DNA from: CALAED01 sp937891035
GTDB lineage: Bacteria > Actinomycetota > Actinomycetes > Streptosporangiales > Streptosporangiaceae
Length of the DNA: 44,189 nucleotides
Reading direction: 5' to 3'
Assembly: GCA_035642125.1 (NCBI GenBank)
Contig: DASQSZ010000429.1
Span: forward strand, 1 to 44,189
In this document: in pieces, positions 26,004 through 34,771 of the stretch
How positions within the stretch are numbered: the stretch's first letter is position 1
How the letters are laid out: each line of letters starts with the position of its first letter
Program-made: the position numbers and the translations under genes
Notes under the pieces: model-generated
Told to the model about the DNA's origin: nothing
Seen by the model: the letters and a program-made list of their open reading frames with translations, nothing else
The model's database searches: none

Positions 26004-26447
26004 TCAGCGGGCTCCCTGTTCCGGAGGGCGGCGCATACGGTCGAGATCGTCCGGCCCGAAGGCGTCGGGCAGGAGATCGCGCAGCGAACGCGGGCCGCCG
26101 GCGGTTTCCAAGGGCAGGTCCGGCCCGCCGTGCTCCCACAGCAGCTGACGGCAGCGCCCGCAGGGCGGCAGCGGATGACCACGGCCGTCAACGATCGCCA
26201 CCGCCACCAGCCGCGGCGGGGTCGCGGCTCCGCCCGGCCCACCGGTCGCGTGGAGCGCCGAGACGAGTCCGCACTCGGCGCACAGGCCAAGGCCGTACGA
26301 GGCGTTCTCCACATTGCAGCCGGTGACGATCTGGCCCTCGGTGGTCAAGCCGGCCGCGCCGACAGGGAAGTCGGAGTACGGGGCGTACGCGCGCCGCATC
26401 GCGGCCAGGGCGGCAGCCCGCAGCGCGGTCCAGTCGATCTCACTCAT
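26004..26447 (-). CDS. cdd: Cytidine deaminase
   Basis: A 147-residue zinc-dependent deaminase: GCNVENASYG (substrate site), CAECG with a zinc Cys and the catalytic Glu, and PPCGRCRQ with the other zinc cysteines. It converts cytidine and deoxycytidine to uridines for the adjacent deoA. The ATG lies four bases from the permease stop; the C-terminal 20 residues are longer than the minimal enzyme. Confidence 0.94.
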   Translation of the reverse strand: MSEIDWTALRAAALAAMRRAYAPYSDFPVGAAGLTTEGQIVTGCNVENASYGLGLCAECGLVSALHATGGPGGAATPPRLVAVAIVDGRGHPLPPCGRCRQLLWEHGGPDLPLETAGGPRSLRDLLPDAFGPDDLDRMRRPPEQGAR

Positions 26448-26451
26448 CCAT

Positions 26452-27756
26452 CTATCGTTCTTCGCCGCGGCGGTAGATCAAACCGTCGGCGGCCGGCATG
26501 CGCAGCCGCTGGCTGGCCAGGGACAGCACGAGCAAGGTCGTCAGGTGCGGGGTGAACGAGACCAGCTCGCCCGGCACCGTATCGCTTTGCCAATACCAGA
26601 TGAGCAGCAGGGCCGCGACCACGAACGCGATCGCCCCGGCCGGCCGGCGCCCGCGCAGCCACTGCCAGACCGCGATGATGGCCAGCAGCACCGCGACAAA
26701 CAGCAACAGCGCGTGCACCGACTCGCCGCCACTGCGCAGGTTCATCGCGTCCGCGTACCCGAACAGCATCGCCCCGCCCGCGAGCCCACCCGGACGCCAG
26801 TTACCGAAGATCATCGCGGCGAGGCCGATGTAACCGCGCCCGCCGGTCTGCCCGTCCTGGTAGAGCGGCGAGGCCACGGTCACCAGGAACGCCCCGGCCA
26901 GCCCGGCGCAGGCGCCGGAGATGACCACAGCGGCGTATTTCATCCGGTAGACGGACACGCCAAGCGACTCAGCGGCGTACGGGCTCTCGCCGCAAGACCG
27001 CACCCGCAGCCCGAACCGGGTGCGCCACAGCACAAAGAACGTGATCGGGACGAGCGCCACGGCGACCAACGTCAGCAACGAGATGCCGGCGGTGAGTCCG
27101 CGCAACAGCCCGGCGAGGTCGGAGACGAGCAGCCAGTGGCGCCGTTCCAGCCAGCCGAGCGCGTCCGGGCTCCGCCAGCCGAAGATATCTCCTCCGGACA
27201 GCACCGGCAGGCTGACCGTCTTGATCGCGTCGACCGGCGGTGACTGCCGCGGGCCGCCGCCGAGCGCTTTGGCCTCGCCGGTGTCGAACAACAGCCCGGC
27301 GAGGAACTGGGTGAGCCCGAGCCCGAGGATGTTGATGGCCACGCCGGACACGATGTGGTCGACGCCGAATGTCACGGTCGCGGCGGCGTGCAGCAGCCCG
27401 CCGAGCGCGCCGCCGATGATGCCGACGACGACCCCCGCCCACGGCCCCCACTGGTATCCGGCCCACGCGCCGGTCCAGGTGCCGAGGATCATCATGCCTT
27501 CGAGGCCGATGTTGACGACGCCGGAGCGCTCGGCCCACAGCCCGCCGAGCGCCGCCAGGCCGATGGGGACAGCGAGCCGCAGCGCCGCCCCGACGGTGCC
27601 GCTTGAGGTGATGTCGTCGGCGCCCGTGATCACCCGTACCAGCGACAGCAGGGCCAGCAACGCGGCCGCGAACAGCAAGACCCGCGATAGCCGGAACCCG
27701 CCGGGCCCCGGCGCGGCGCGCAGCGGGACCGGCTCGGCGAGCGCGGTGGTGCTCAT
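26452..27756 (-). CDS. Nucleoside ABC importer permease (second)
   Basis: A 434-residue membrane protein with about 9-10 hydrophobic segments in the BPD_transp_2 (RbsC/NupQ) family; the conserved AERSGVVNIGLEGMMILG segment and the GRGYIGLAAMIFGNW loop are typical of BMP-type nucleoside importers. ATG 27756 is preferred over the TTG at 27774 because GGGAGA is six bases upstream and the ATG overlaps the stop of the second mini-ORF (ATGA). It pairs with the permease at 27955-29133. Confidence 0.92.
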   Translation of the reverse strand: MSTTALAEPVPLRAAPGPGGFRLSRVLLFAAALLALLSLVRVITGADDITSSGTVGAALRLAVPIGLAALGGLWAERSGVVNIGLEGMMILGTWTGAWAGYQWGPWAGVVVGIIGGALGGLLHAAATVTFGVDHIVSGVAINILGLGLTQFLAGLLFDTGEAKALGGGPRQSPPVDAIKTVSLPVLSGGDIFGWRSPDALGWLERRHWLLVSDLAGLLRGLTAGISLLTLVAVALVPITFFVLWRTRFGLRVRSCGESPYAAESLGVSVYRMKYAAVVISGACAGLAGAFLVTVASPLYQDGQTGGRGYIGLAAMIFGNWRPGGLAGGAMLFGYADAMNLRSGGESVHALLLFVAVLLAIIAVWQWLRGRRPAGAIAFVVAALLLIWYWQSDTVPGELVSFTPHLTTLLVLSLASQRLRMPAADGLIYRRGEER

Positions 27757-27857
27757 GGCCTGTCTCCCGCGCAAGCCTCGGCGCGCTCTAGCCGCACGCT
27801 TCCCTCACTCGTCCCTCGCTCAGTCCAGCGCGCGACACGCGCCTGCGGCGCGCTCAT
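27753..27857 (-). CDS. Repeat-encoded mini-ORF, copy 2 (34 codons)
   Basis: The predicted peptide starts MSAPQARVARWTERG and has 34 residues, differing from copy 1 at three positions. Its ATG overlaps the stop of copy 1 and its TGA overlaps the permease start, both as ATGA. A GGGGGG stretch is six bases upstream. No known domain. Either it is a real coupling peptide, or a repeat that inserted without breaking translational coupling. Confidence 0.45.
   Translation of the reverse strand: MSAPQARVARWTERGTSEGSVRLERAEACAGDRP
27766..27857 (-). repeat. 92-bp repeat, copy A
   Basis: It matches 27867-27958 at 90 of 92 positions (T/C and A/G differences), in direct orientation at 101-bp spacing. It contains the 14-bp core CTCGTCCCTCGCTC (27808-27821), also found upstream of the mutase gene. 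Confidence 0.9.
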
Positions 27858-27958
27858 GCCCGGCCCCCCGCGCAAGCCTCGGCGCGCCCTAGCCGCACGC
27901 TTCCCTCACTCGTCCCTCGCTCAGTCCAGCGCGCGACGCGCGCCTGCGGCGCGCTCAT
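27854..27958 (-). CDS. Repeat-encoded mini-ORF, copy 1 (34 codons)
   Basis: The ATG overlaps the stop of the upstream permease as ATGA, with a GGGGGG stretch six bases before it; its TGA overlaps the ATG of copy 2. The sequence is Arg-rich and Trp-containing, without signal peptide or known domain. The 105-nt frame against a 101-nt repeat period is exactly what keeps each ATGA overlap intact. Confidence 0.45.
   Translation of the reverse strand: MSAPQARVARWTERGTSEGSVRLGRAEACAGGRA
27867..27958 (-). repeat. 92-bp repeat, copy B
   Basis: Direct partner of 27766-27857 with the same core at 27909-27922. There is no transposase, no inverted ends and no target duplication that I can see; it looks like a tandem duplication of a dispersed repeat. 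Confidence 0.9.
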
Positions 27959-29133
27959 TCTGGACCCCCCGCTGGTTTCTCGCCGGCGATGACGTGACCG
28001 GCGGCAAGCTCGGCCGCGACCGCCCGCTGTTGCAGCCGGATCTCGAACCGGCGGACGAGCTCGTAGACGATGACCACGGTCAGCACGACGGTGCCCTGCA
28101 TGACGAGCACGATCTCCTTAGGAACGTCGTTGAGCTGCAGCACGTCGGAGGACTGGTCGAGGAAGGAGAACAGCAGCGCGGCGAGCCCGATGCCGAACGG
28201 GTTGTTCCTGCCGAGCAGCGCGATGGCGATGCCGGTGAACCCGAGACCTGCGGGGAAGTTCAGCGAGTACTGGTACGAGGCGCCGAGTAGCTCGGGCATG
28301 CCGACGAGCCCTGCCACCACGCCCGACAGCGCCATCGTCGTCACGATCATGCGCCTGCTGTCCACCCCGCTGGCGCGCGCCGCCGTCAGCGACAAGCCGG
28401 AGATCCGCAGGTCATACCCGAACCGGGTGCGGTTGATCACGACATGGAAGGCGATGCCGACCGCCACCGCCAGCACGATCAGACCGAACACCGTGCCGCC
28501 GGCCAGTTCGAAGCCGGGCACCTGGCCGGACTCCGGGATCGGCGGGGTGGCCACGTTGTTGCTGCCCGGCCGCACCTCGGCCAGCCGCGCCGGGTTCAAC
28601 AGATAGGCGATGAGCCCGGTCGCGATGGCGTTGAGCATGATCGTCGAGATGACCTCGCTCACGCCCCTGGTCACCTTGAGCAGGCCGGCGATGGCCGCCC
28701 ACGCGCCGCCGACCAGCATCGCCGCCACGATCACCAAGATCTGCCCCAGCGGCGCGGGCAGCGCGACGGCACCGCCGAGAACCGCGGCCAGCATGGCGGC
28801 CATGCGGTACTGTCCGTCGACCCCGATATTGAACAGCGCCATCCGGAAGCCGATGGCCACCGCGATCGCGGACAGGTAGTACCCCGTGGCGCGGTTGAGG
28901 ATCTCGACCACGCTCGACGACGTGGTGCCATAGTCGATCATGCTGGTCATGGCGTTGAACGGGTCGACCCCGGCCGCCCGCAGCAAGATCATGGTGATGA
29001 CGAGGGCGATGACCAGCGCGATGATCGGAGCGCCGACCCGCAGTGTGATCTGGCGCGGCCCGAGCCCGCGCAGGATCGCCACCCACGCCGGCACGCCGCG
29101 CGCCTCCGGCTCGCTGATTGGGGGTCCCGTCAT
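27955..29133 (-). CDS. Nucleoside ABC importer permease (first)
   Basis: A 392-residue BPD_transp_2 (NupP-like) permease with about 8-10 membrane helices; the FRMALFNIGVDGQYRMAA segment (FNIG.DGQ) and the LGFTGIAIALLGRNNPFGI loop are family hallmarks. ATG 29133 overlaps the stop of the ATP-binding gene (ATGA); the frame open to 29700 beyond it is antisense shadow. Its own stop overlaps the first repeat-encoded mini-ORF. Confidence 0.92.
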   Translation of the reverse strand: MTGPPISEPEARGVPAWVAILRGLGPRQITLRVGAPIIALVIALVITMILLRAAGVDPFNAMTSMIDYGTTSSSVVEILNRATGYYLSAIAVAIGFRMALFNIGVDGQYRMAAMLAAVLGGAVALPAPLGQILVIVAAMLVGGAWAAIAGLLKVTRGVSEVISTIMLNAIATGLIAYLLNPARLAEVRPGSNNVATPPIPESGQVPGFELAGGTVFGLIVLAVAVGIAFHVVINRTRFGYDLRISGLSLTAARASGVDSRRMIVTTMALSGVVAGLVGMPELLGASYQYSLNFPAGLGFTGIAIALLGRNNPFGIGLAALLFSFLDQSSDVLQLNDVPKEIVLVMQGTVVLTVVIVYELVRRFEIRLQQRAVAAELAAGHVIAGEKPAGGPE

Positions 29134-30674
29134 GCCGTGTCCCCGGCGGTGGCGCCGTCGGCGGGCTCCGCGCCGGTCATCGCGGAGCCGAGCTCCTCTG
29201 GGGTGACGTCCGTGACGTCGACCGTCGCGACGAGCCGGCCGCGCAGGATGACGTGCAGCGTGTCCGACATGCCGATGAGCTCCTCCAGGTCGGCGCTGAC
29301 CAGCAGCACGGCGAGTCCGTCCGCGCGCGCCTTGCGCAGATGTTCCCAGATCGCCGCCTGCGCGCCGACATCGATGCCGCGCGTTGGGTGCGCGGCGATG
29401 AGCAGCCGCGGGTTCCCGGTCATCTCGCGGCCGACGATGAGCTTTTGCTGGTTTCCACCGGACAGCGCCGCGGCCAGGACGTCGATGCCGGGGGTGCGGA
29501 CGTCGTATTCCTTGACGATGCGCGTGGTGTCGGCCCGGGCGCCCCTGCGGTCGATCCACGGGCCGCGCGCGTTGGGCGGCCGGGTCTGGTGACCGAGCAT
29601 GCGGTTTTCCCACAGCGGGCGGTCGAGCACCAGGCCGTGCCGTTGGCGGTCTTCGGGGATGTACGCGATGCCGGCCTCGCGGCGCCGCCGGGTGGACCAC
29701 TGGGTGATGTCAGCGCCGTCGAACCGTACGGTGCCGGACGTGACCGGCCGCATGCCTATGATCGCCTCGATCAGCTCACCCTGGCCATTGCCCTCCACCC
29801 CGGCGATGCCAACGATCTCGCCGCGGTGGATCGCGAACGACACGTCGTCGACGATCGCGCGGCCTTCCGGGCTGCGCACCGTCAGCCCGGACACGCTGAA
29901 CTGCTCGTCTCCCGTCACGGTGGACTCGCGCGTCTCCGGGCTGGGCAACTCGCTGCCCACCATCAGCTCGGCCAGCCGCCGCGAGGTCACCTCCGCCGCG
30001 TTGACGGTCGCGACGGTCTCGCCGCGGCGGATCACGGTGATCCGGTCGGCGATGCTGAGGACCTCGTCGAGCTTGTGCGAGATGAATAGGACGGTCAGGC
30101 CCTCGGCCTTGAGGTCGCGCAGGTTGCCGAACAGTTCGTCGACCTCCTGCGGCACCAGCACGGCCGTCGGCTCGTCCAGGATGAGGATCCTGGCGCCGCG
30201 GTAGAGGACCTTGAGGATCTCGACGCGCTGCCTGTCCCCGACGCCGAGCTCTTCGACCAGCCGGTTCGGTTCGATGTCGAAGCCGTACTGGGTGGCGATC
30301 TCCTTGATCTTGCGGCCCGCCGCGGCGCCGATGCCGTGCAGTTTCTCGGCGCCCAGCACGACGTTCTCCAGCACGGTCAGGTTGTCGGCCAGCTTGAAGT
30401 GCTGATGCACCATGCCGATGCCGCGGGCGATGGCGTCGGCAGGGGTGTGGAAGGTCACCTCGGCGCCGTCGACCTCGATGGCGCCCTCATCCGGCCGCTG
30501 CATGCCGTACAAGATCTTCATCAGGGTCGACTTGCCGGCGCCATTCTCGCCGCACAGTGCGTGCACCTCGCCGCGGCGCACGGTGATGTTCACGTCGCGG
30601 TTGGCGACGACCCCGGGAAACCTCTTGGTGATCGATGTCAGCCGTACGGCCGGTTCACCTTCGTCGTGCGGCAC
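29130..30674 (-). CDS. Nucleoside ABC importer ATP-binding protein (two domains)
   Basis: A 514-residue double ABC ATPase. Domain 1 has GENGAGKST, the Q-loop MVHQHF, a degenerate signature LGVGDRQR and LILDEPTAV. Domain 2 has the degenerate GVEGNGQGE in place of Walker A, signature LSGGNQQK and LIAAHPTRG. This asymmetry is normal for RbsA/NupO-type importers, where only one site hydrolyses efficiently. The GTG start has GAGGAG eight bases upstream. It acts with the two downstream permeases and the upstream BMP lipoprotein. Confidence 0.93.
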   Translation of the reverse strand: MPHDEGEPAVRLTSITKRFPGVVANRDVNITVRRGEVHALCGENGAGKSTLMKILYGMQRPDEGAIEVDGAEVTFHTPADAIARGIGMVHQHFKLADNLTVLENVVLGAEKLHGIGAAAGRKIKEIATQYGFDIEPNRLVEELGVGDRQRVEILKVLYRGARILILDEPTAVLVPQEVDELFGNLRDLKAEGLTVLFISHKLDEVLSIADRITVIRRGETVATVNAAEVTSRRLAELMVGSELPSPETRESTVTGDEQFSVSGLTVRSPEGRAIVDDVSFAIHRGEIVGIAGVEGNGQGELIEAIIGMRPVTSGTVRFDGADITQWSTRRRREAGIAYIPEDRQRHGLVLDRPLWENRMLGHQTRPPNARGPWIDRRGARADTTRIVKEYDVRTPGIDVLAAALSGGNQQKLIVGREMTGNPRLLIAAHPTRGIDVGAQAAIWEHLRKARADGLAVLLVSADLEELIGMSDTLHVILRGRLVATVDVTDVTPEELGSAMTGAEPADGATAGDTA

Positions 30675-30699
30675 GCGCCCAACTCCTCACACCCCGGTT

Positions 30700-30734
30700 C
30701 CGTACCCTGGGTTCACGCCGAACCCAGGGTACGG
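30700..30734 (-). terminator. Strong intercistronic hairpin in the importer operon
   Basis: A perfect 15-bp stem (30700-30714 with 30720-30734) with a 5-base loop lies in the 74-bp gap between the BMP lipoprotein gene and the ATP-binding gene. There is no U-run after it on the minus strand, so it is more likely a partial terminator or a 3'-end stabiliser that keeps lipoprotein message more abundant than that of the rest of the operon. Confidence 0.7.
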
Positions 30735-30748
30735 ACACGGATACGGAT

Positions 30749-31810
30749 TCAGGACGTCGGCACCTTGAGCTGGCCAGAGCTGATTTCCTGCTTGTACTGA
30801 TCCAGCTTGGCCTTGATGTCGTCGACCTTGCCGCCCGACGTCGCGTAGCCGACGCCGTCGTTGCTCAGGTCATACTTCTTGGTGCCGGCCGTGAAGGTGT
30901 TGTCCGCCACCGCCTTCACGAAGTCGAAGACGGCCACGTCGACCCGCTTGACCATGGACGTGAGGATGAAGTCCTTCACGTTGGCGACCGCGGGCTGGTT
31001 GTACTGGTCGGAGTCGACTCCGATGGCCAGCTTCTGGGCCGCGCCCACCGTCTTGATGACGCCGATGCCGGCGCCGCCGGCGGCGTGATAGATCACGTCG
31101 GCCCCGGCGTCGAGTTGTCCCTTGGCGGCGTCGGAGCCCAGGGCCGGGTCCTTGAAGCCGTTGAAGTTCGGCGGCTGGGTGAGGTACTTCGCCGGCAGCA
31201 CCTTGATGTCCGGCTTGGCCGCCTTGGCGCCCGCCTCGTAGCCGGCCCAGAACTTGTGGATCAGCGGCACGTTGACCCCGCCGATGAAGCCGATCGTGCC
31301 GGTCTTGGACTTCAGCGCGGCGGCCGCGCCGACGAGGAAGGAGCCCTGCTCCTCGGAGAAGCAGGCGCCCTCGACGTTGGCGCCCGACACCTTGCACTGG
31401 TCGGCGTCGACGACCAGGAACTTGGTGTTCGGGAAGTCTTTGGCCACCTTGGTGATCGGCGCGGTGTAGGCGAAGCCCACCCCGACGACCGGGTTGAATC
31501 CACCGGAGGCCAGCAGCTTCAGTCGCGCCTCTTTGTCGGAGTCTGGCTCGTCGGGCTTGGCGGACAGCTCCTTGGTCTGGATGTTGAGCTCGCTTTTCAC
31601 CCTGTCCAGGCCGCGTGCGGCCGCGTCGTTGAACGATTGGTCGCCGCGCCCCCCGATGTCATAGGCGAGGCCGACCTTGAGGGTCTTCTTGGCCTCGCCG
31701 CCGGCCCCGCCGCTGTCCGACGTGGTCTTCTTTCCACCGCAGCCGGCGGCGCCCAGCGTGAGCATGGCGCTCGCCAGCACTGCGGCGGTGATTCGCATTC
31801 CACGGCGCAA
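30749..31810 (-). CDS. BMP-family nucleoside-binding lipoprotein
   Basis: A 353-residue substrate-binding lipoprotein of the basic membrane protein (PnrA/BmpA) family. The signal peptide ends in the lipobox LGAAGC with Cys24 as lipidation site. The mature part has GLAYDIGGRGDQSFNDAA, VGVGFAYTAPI, the GFIGGVNVPLIHKFWAGYEAGA segment and the AAGGAGIG loop, all typical of nucleoside receptors. Start TTG 31810 is chosen because AAGGAG lies seven bases upstream; the ATG at 31798 is too far from it. It is first in an operon with the ATPase, the permeases, cdd and deoA, which fits uptake of nucleosides for catabolism. Confidence 0.93.
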   Translation of the reverse strand: MRRGMRITAAVLASAMLTLGAAGCGGKKTTSDSGGAGGEAKKTLKVGLAYDIGGRGDQSFNDAAARGLDRVKSELNIQTKELSAKPDEPDSDKEARLKLLASGGFNPVVGVGFAYTAPITKVAKDFPNTKFLVVDADQCKVSGANVEGACFSEEQGSFLVGAAAALKSKTGTIGFIGGVNVPLIHKFWAGYEAGAKAAKPDIKVLPAKYLTQPPNFNGFKDPALGSDAAKGQLDAGADVIYHAAGGAGIGVIKTVGAAQKLAIGVDSDQYNQPAVANVKDFILTSMVKRVDVAVFDFVKAVADNTFTAGTKKYDLSNDGVGYATSGGKVDDIKAKLDQYKQEISSGQLKVPTS

Positions 31811-31817
31811 CGTAGCG

Positions 31818-31823
31818 CTCCTT
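31818..31823 (-). promoter_or_regulatory. Shine-Dalgarno sequence deciding the lipoprotein start
   Basis: AAGGAG on the minus strand ends seven bases before TTG 31810. Farther upstream, an imperfect AT-rich inverted repeat near 31867-31885 could be an operator. Confidence 0.6.
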
Positions 31824-32051
31824 CCCGGTTCCCCACCACAGCCCGCGACAACCGGCGATATGCCCAATTAATCGCATTAAATCGTTCGGACCATAACCGG
31901 CCGAGCCAAGCACCCAAAACAAAGCTACCGTCTCGCAACTTGTCCGTTACCAATGCGAGAGCGCAACGACACAGGTCAGCAGCGCGCCTAAGCGCGTTTC
32001 AGCTCCGTCCGGCGCGCGACAGGCGGCGGGCCTTGAACCGGCGCACTATGC

Positions 32052-33320
32052 CTAAGCGAGCGCGACGCCCTCGACAGCCTCTGGCCGGTTGCCGTCCCAT
32101 CGCACGGCCGGGCCGTCGACCGTCCCGTCACGCAACGCGGTCAGCGCGGTGGACGCGAGCACGCTGACGCCGACGGCGATGCAGCGCTCGTCCACGTCGA
32201 AAGTGCCGCGGTGAAGGTCGTACTCCCCCGCCTGCCCCGGCTCGGCGACGCCCAGCCGGGCGAGCGCCCCCGGGATCGACTCGAGATACCAGCCGAAGTC
32301 CTCGCCGCCGAGGCTCTGCTGTGTCTGCACCACGGCACCGTCGCCGAGCACCGCGTCGGCCGCGGTGCGGAACATCTGCACGCTGGTCGCTTCGTTGACG
32401 GTCGGGGGCACGCCGCGCACGTATTCGAGATCGGCCTTCACGTCGTACGCGCCGGCCACCGAGTCGAGCAGGCTATGCATCAGCTCGGGGGCGGCGTGCC
32501 AGGCCTCATCGTCCAGGCAGCGTACGGTCCCCTCGGCCACCCCGTCGTCGGGGATCGCGTTGGCCACCGAACCGGCCGACACCCGGCCCCAGACCAGACT
32601 GAGGCTGGAGCGCGGGTCGACCCGGCGGGACAGCGCGGCCGGCAACTCGGTGACGATCTTGGCGAGCGCGTAGACCAGGTCGGCGGTCAGGTGCGGCCGC
32701 GCCGTGTGTCCGCCCGGCCCCGTCACGTTGACATACACCTTGTCGCACGCCGCGGTGATCGGCCCGGCTCGCAGCCCGAGCTTGCCGACCTCGATGCGGG
32801 GGTCGCAGTGCAACGCGAAGATCCGGTCGACCCCCGCGATGCCACCGGCCGCCATCACATCCAAGGCGCCGCCCGGCACCTCTTCGGCCGGCTGGAAGAT
32901 CAGCCGGACCCGCCCGGGCAGCAGCCCGTCGGCGGCCTGCTGGGCCAGGAAGAGCCCGACGCCGACCAGCATGGCCGTATGCACGTCATGCCCGCAGGCG
33001 TGGCACAGCCCCGCGACGGTCGAGTGGTACGGCACGTCCTTTTCGTCTACCAGCGGCAGCGCGTCGATGTCGGCACGCAAGGCGATGGTGCGGCCCTCAT
33101 CGGAGCCGATGTCGCACATCAGCCCGGTGCCCTTGGGCAGCGCCACCGGCCGCAGCCCGGCCGCCGTCAGCTGCTCGCCGATGCGCGCGGTCGTGCGATG
33201 CTCGGCGAACCCCAGCTCAGGGTGCATGTGCAGATCGCGGCGCAACGCGATCAACCGGCGCTCGTATTTCGCCAGGAAAGTCTCCAGCTGCATCTGCAGC
33301 ACCCCCGGCTGCCAAGCCAT
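32052..33320 (-). CDS. M20-family metallo-amidohydrolase, AmiA/AmiB-like
   Basis: A 422-residue M20D-type amidohydrolase: ALRADIDALP, CHACGHDVHTAM (metal Cys and His), FQPAEEVPGGA (Glu pair), GGHTARP in the dimerisation domain and GGEDFGWYL near the C-terminus. The family removes N-acyl groups from amino acids or indole conjugates. ATG 33320 is chosen because GAGGGG is five to six bases upstream; it lies 16 bp after the stop of the YbdK-type gene. I recall amiA1/amiB1 next to punA and lpdA in mycobacteria, so this may be the local counterpart. The natural substrate is unknown. Confidence 0.88.
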   Translation of the reverse strand: MAWQPGVLQMQLETFLAKYERRLIALRRDLHMHPELGFAEHRTTARIGEQLTAAGLRPVALPKGTGLMCDIGSDEGRTIALRADIDALPLVDEKDVPYHSTVAGLCHACGHDVHTAMLVGVGLFLAQQAADGLLPGRVRLIFQPAEEVPGGALDVMAAGGIAGVDRIFALHCDPRIEVGKLGLRAGPITAACDKVYVNVTGPGGHTARPHLTADLVYALAKIVTELPAALSRRVDPRSSLSLVWGRVSAGSVANAIPDDGVAEGTVRCLDDEAWHAAPELMHSLLDSVAGAYDVKADLEYVRGVPPTVNEATSVQMFRTAADAVLGDGAVVQTQQSLGGEDFGWYLESIPGALARLGVAEPGQAGEYDLHRGTFDVDERCIAVGVSVLASTALTALRDGTVDGPAVRWDGNRPEAVEGVALA

Positions 33321-33336
33321 GTGGACCCCCTCAGGC

Positions 33337-34503
33337 TCATGCCCCGGCATGAACCGCCTCCAGCGGGCTGACGAACCTGTCCTCGCGGAATTCGGTGATG
33401 GATGCGGTGACCACATCCTCCAACGTGCCGCCCTCGGCGCGGATGGCCCGCTGCCGTTCGTAGGACGCCCCCTGATCGAGTACGTCACTGACGACCTTGA
33501 GCTCCTCCGCGCAGCCGATGCGGTCGGCGACCGGCTCCAGCTCCCTGATCAGCTCATACAGCTCGTCCCGCAGCGGTGCCGTGCTCCCAGTGTCATCGGT
33601 GATGACCACGGCGTCGAGCCCATATCTGGTAGCCCGCCACTTATTGTCCCGTACGACCCAGGCATCCGGGCGCGGGAGCCGGTAGCCGCGGTCGAGTTGC
33701 TGGTCGAAGAGGGTCACCAGGCTCTGACATAGGGCGGCGACCATCCCGACCTCACGTCGCGTGGGGATGCCGTCCATCATACGTATTTCGATCGTGCCGA
33801 AATCCGGATGCGGGCGAATGTCCCACCAGACCTCTTTGATGCTGCGGATCGTCCCGGCCCGGATCAGCGTCGCCATGTACTCCTCGAACTCGGCCCAATT
33901 CTCCAGCAAATGGGGCGGACCGGCGGTCGGCAGCGCACCCCAGACGATCGCCCGGCTGGACGCGAGCCCGGTGTCCAGGCCGCTCCAGTACGGGCTGGAC
34001 GCGGTCATGGCGAGGAAATGCGGCAGGTAGTTGGACAGCGCGTTGACGATGGGGATCGCCTTGTCGGGATGCCGGACGCCCACGTGCACATGGACGCCGA
34101 ACGTCTGGATGCGCCGGGCCAGCCACTGCATCTGCTCGACGAGCTCGGCGTACCGCTCGATCGGGGCCATCACCGCGTCCCGCCAGTCGCTGATCGGGTG
34201 CGTGCCCGTACAGGCCAGCGCGATGCCGCGCGGTTCGACCACCGACCTGAGCTGGCTGATCGTCGCGGCGAGGTCGGCCTTGGCCTCCCCGACGGTGTGG
34301 CAGATCCCGGTGACGATCTCCACCGTGGATTCCATGATCTCGTGTCGGATCTTGGGCGACTCCCTGACCTCACTGAGGGTGGGCAACGCGGCGAGCACCT
34401 CTCGGGCATCCTGGCGCAACTGGCTGGACTGGGCGTCGATCAGCTGGAGTTCCCATTCGATGCCGAGTGTCGCACCACTTGACGAGTTGAACTCGATGGC
34501 CAC
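33337..34503 (-). CDS. YbdK-type glutamate-cysteine ligase family protein
   Basis: A 388-residue carboxylate-amine ligase of the GCS2 family: GIEWELQLID (metal/ATP Glu), ESTVEIVTG, FGVHVHVGV, SSPYWSGLDTG and WDIRPHPDFGTIEIRMMD. Such enzymes have weak gamma-glutamylcysteine ligase activity in Escherichia coli, and their real substrates in mycothiol-producing actinomycetes are mostly unknown. The GTG start has GGAGG seven bases upstream. It is followed by the amidohydrolase in the same transcript. Confidence 0.9.
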   Translation of the reverse strand: MAIEFNSSSGATLGIEWELQLIDAQSSQLRQDAREVLAALPTLSEVRESPKIRHEIMESTVEIVTGICHTVGEAKADLAATISQLRSVVEPRGIALACTGTHPISDWRDAVMAPIERYAELVEQMQWLARRIQTFGVHVHVGVRHPDKAIPIVNALSNYLPHFLAMTASSPYWSGLDTGLASSRAIVWGALPTAGPPHLLENWAEFEEYMATLIRAGTIRSIKEVWWDIRPHPDFGTIEIRMMDGIPTRREVGMVAALCQSLVTLFDQQLDRGYRLPRPDAWVVRDNKWRATRYGLDAVVITDDTGSTAPLRDELYELIRELEPVADRIGCAEELKVVSDVLDQGASYERQRAIRAEGGTLEDVVTASITEFREDRFVSPLEAVHAGA

Positions 34504-34771
34504 TGCCCAACCTCCGCTCCAGTCTCTTGCAGGTCGATGCGTGGCACGTGGCGCGAAATCTCACCAGTGCACCTAATGCCCGGACAAACCTCGAACAGAT
34601 GATGTCCATAACCATCATGCCGCCACGGGTGCGCCACCTTTCAGAAGTCCTGCTGTCCGGGTCCGACTTGACCCGTCCGAGGCAGTCAACTCCCTTATCT
34701 CTCGCAAAGCATGACTAGGCGTGGCCGTTGTAGCGGCGCCCAAACTAACTAGTCACGCGGCCCGGCACGAA

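Noticed and set aside
27766..27958. The 92-bp repeats as ends of an insertion sequence or a CRISPR array
   Set aside because: They are direct, not inverted, only two copies with a 9-bp gap, and no transposase or cas gene is near.
33337..34503. Assigning the YbdK-type protein to ergothioneine or glutathione synthesis
   Set aside because: No other egt or gsh gene is nearby, and YbdK-type enzymes have uncertain substrates, so only the family is given.
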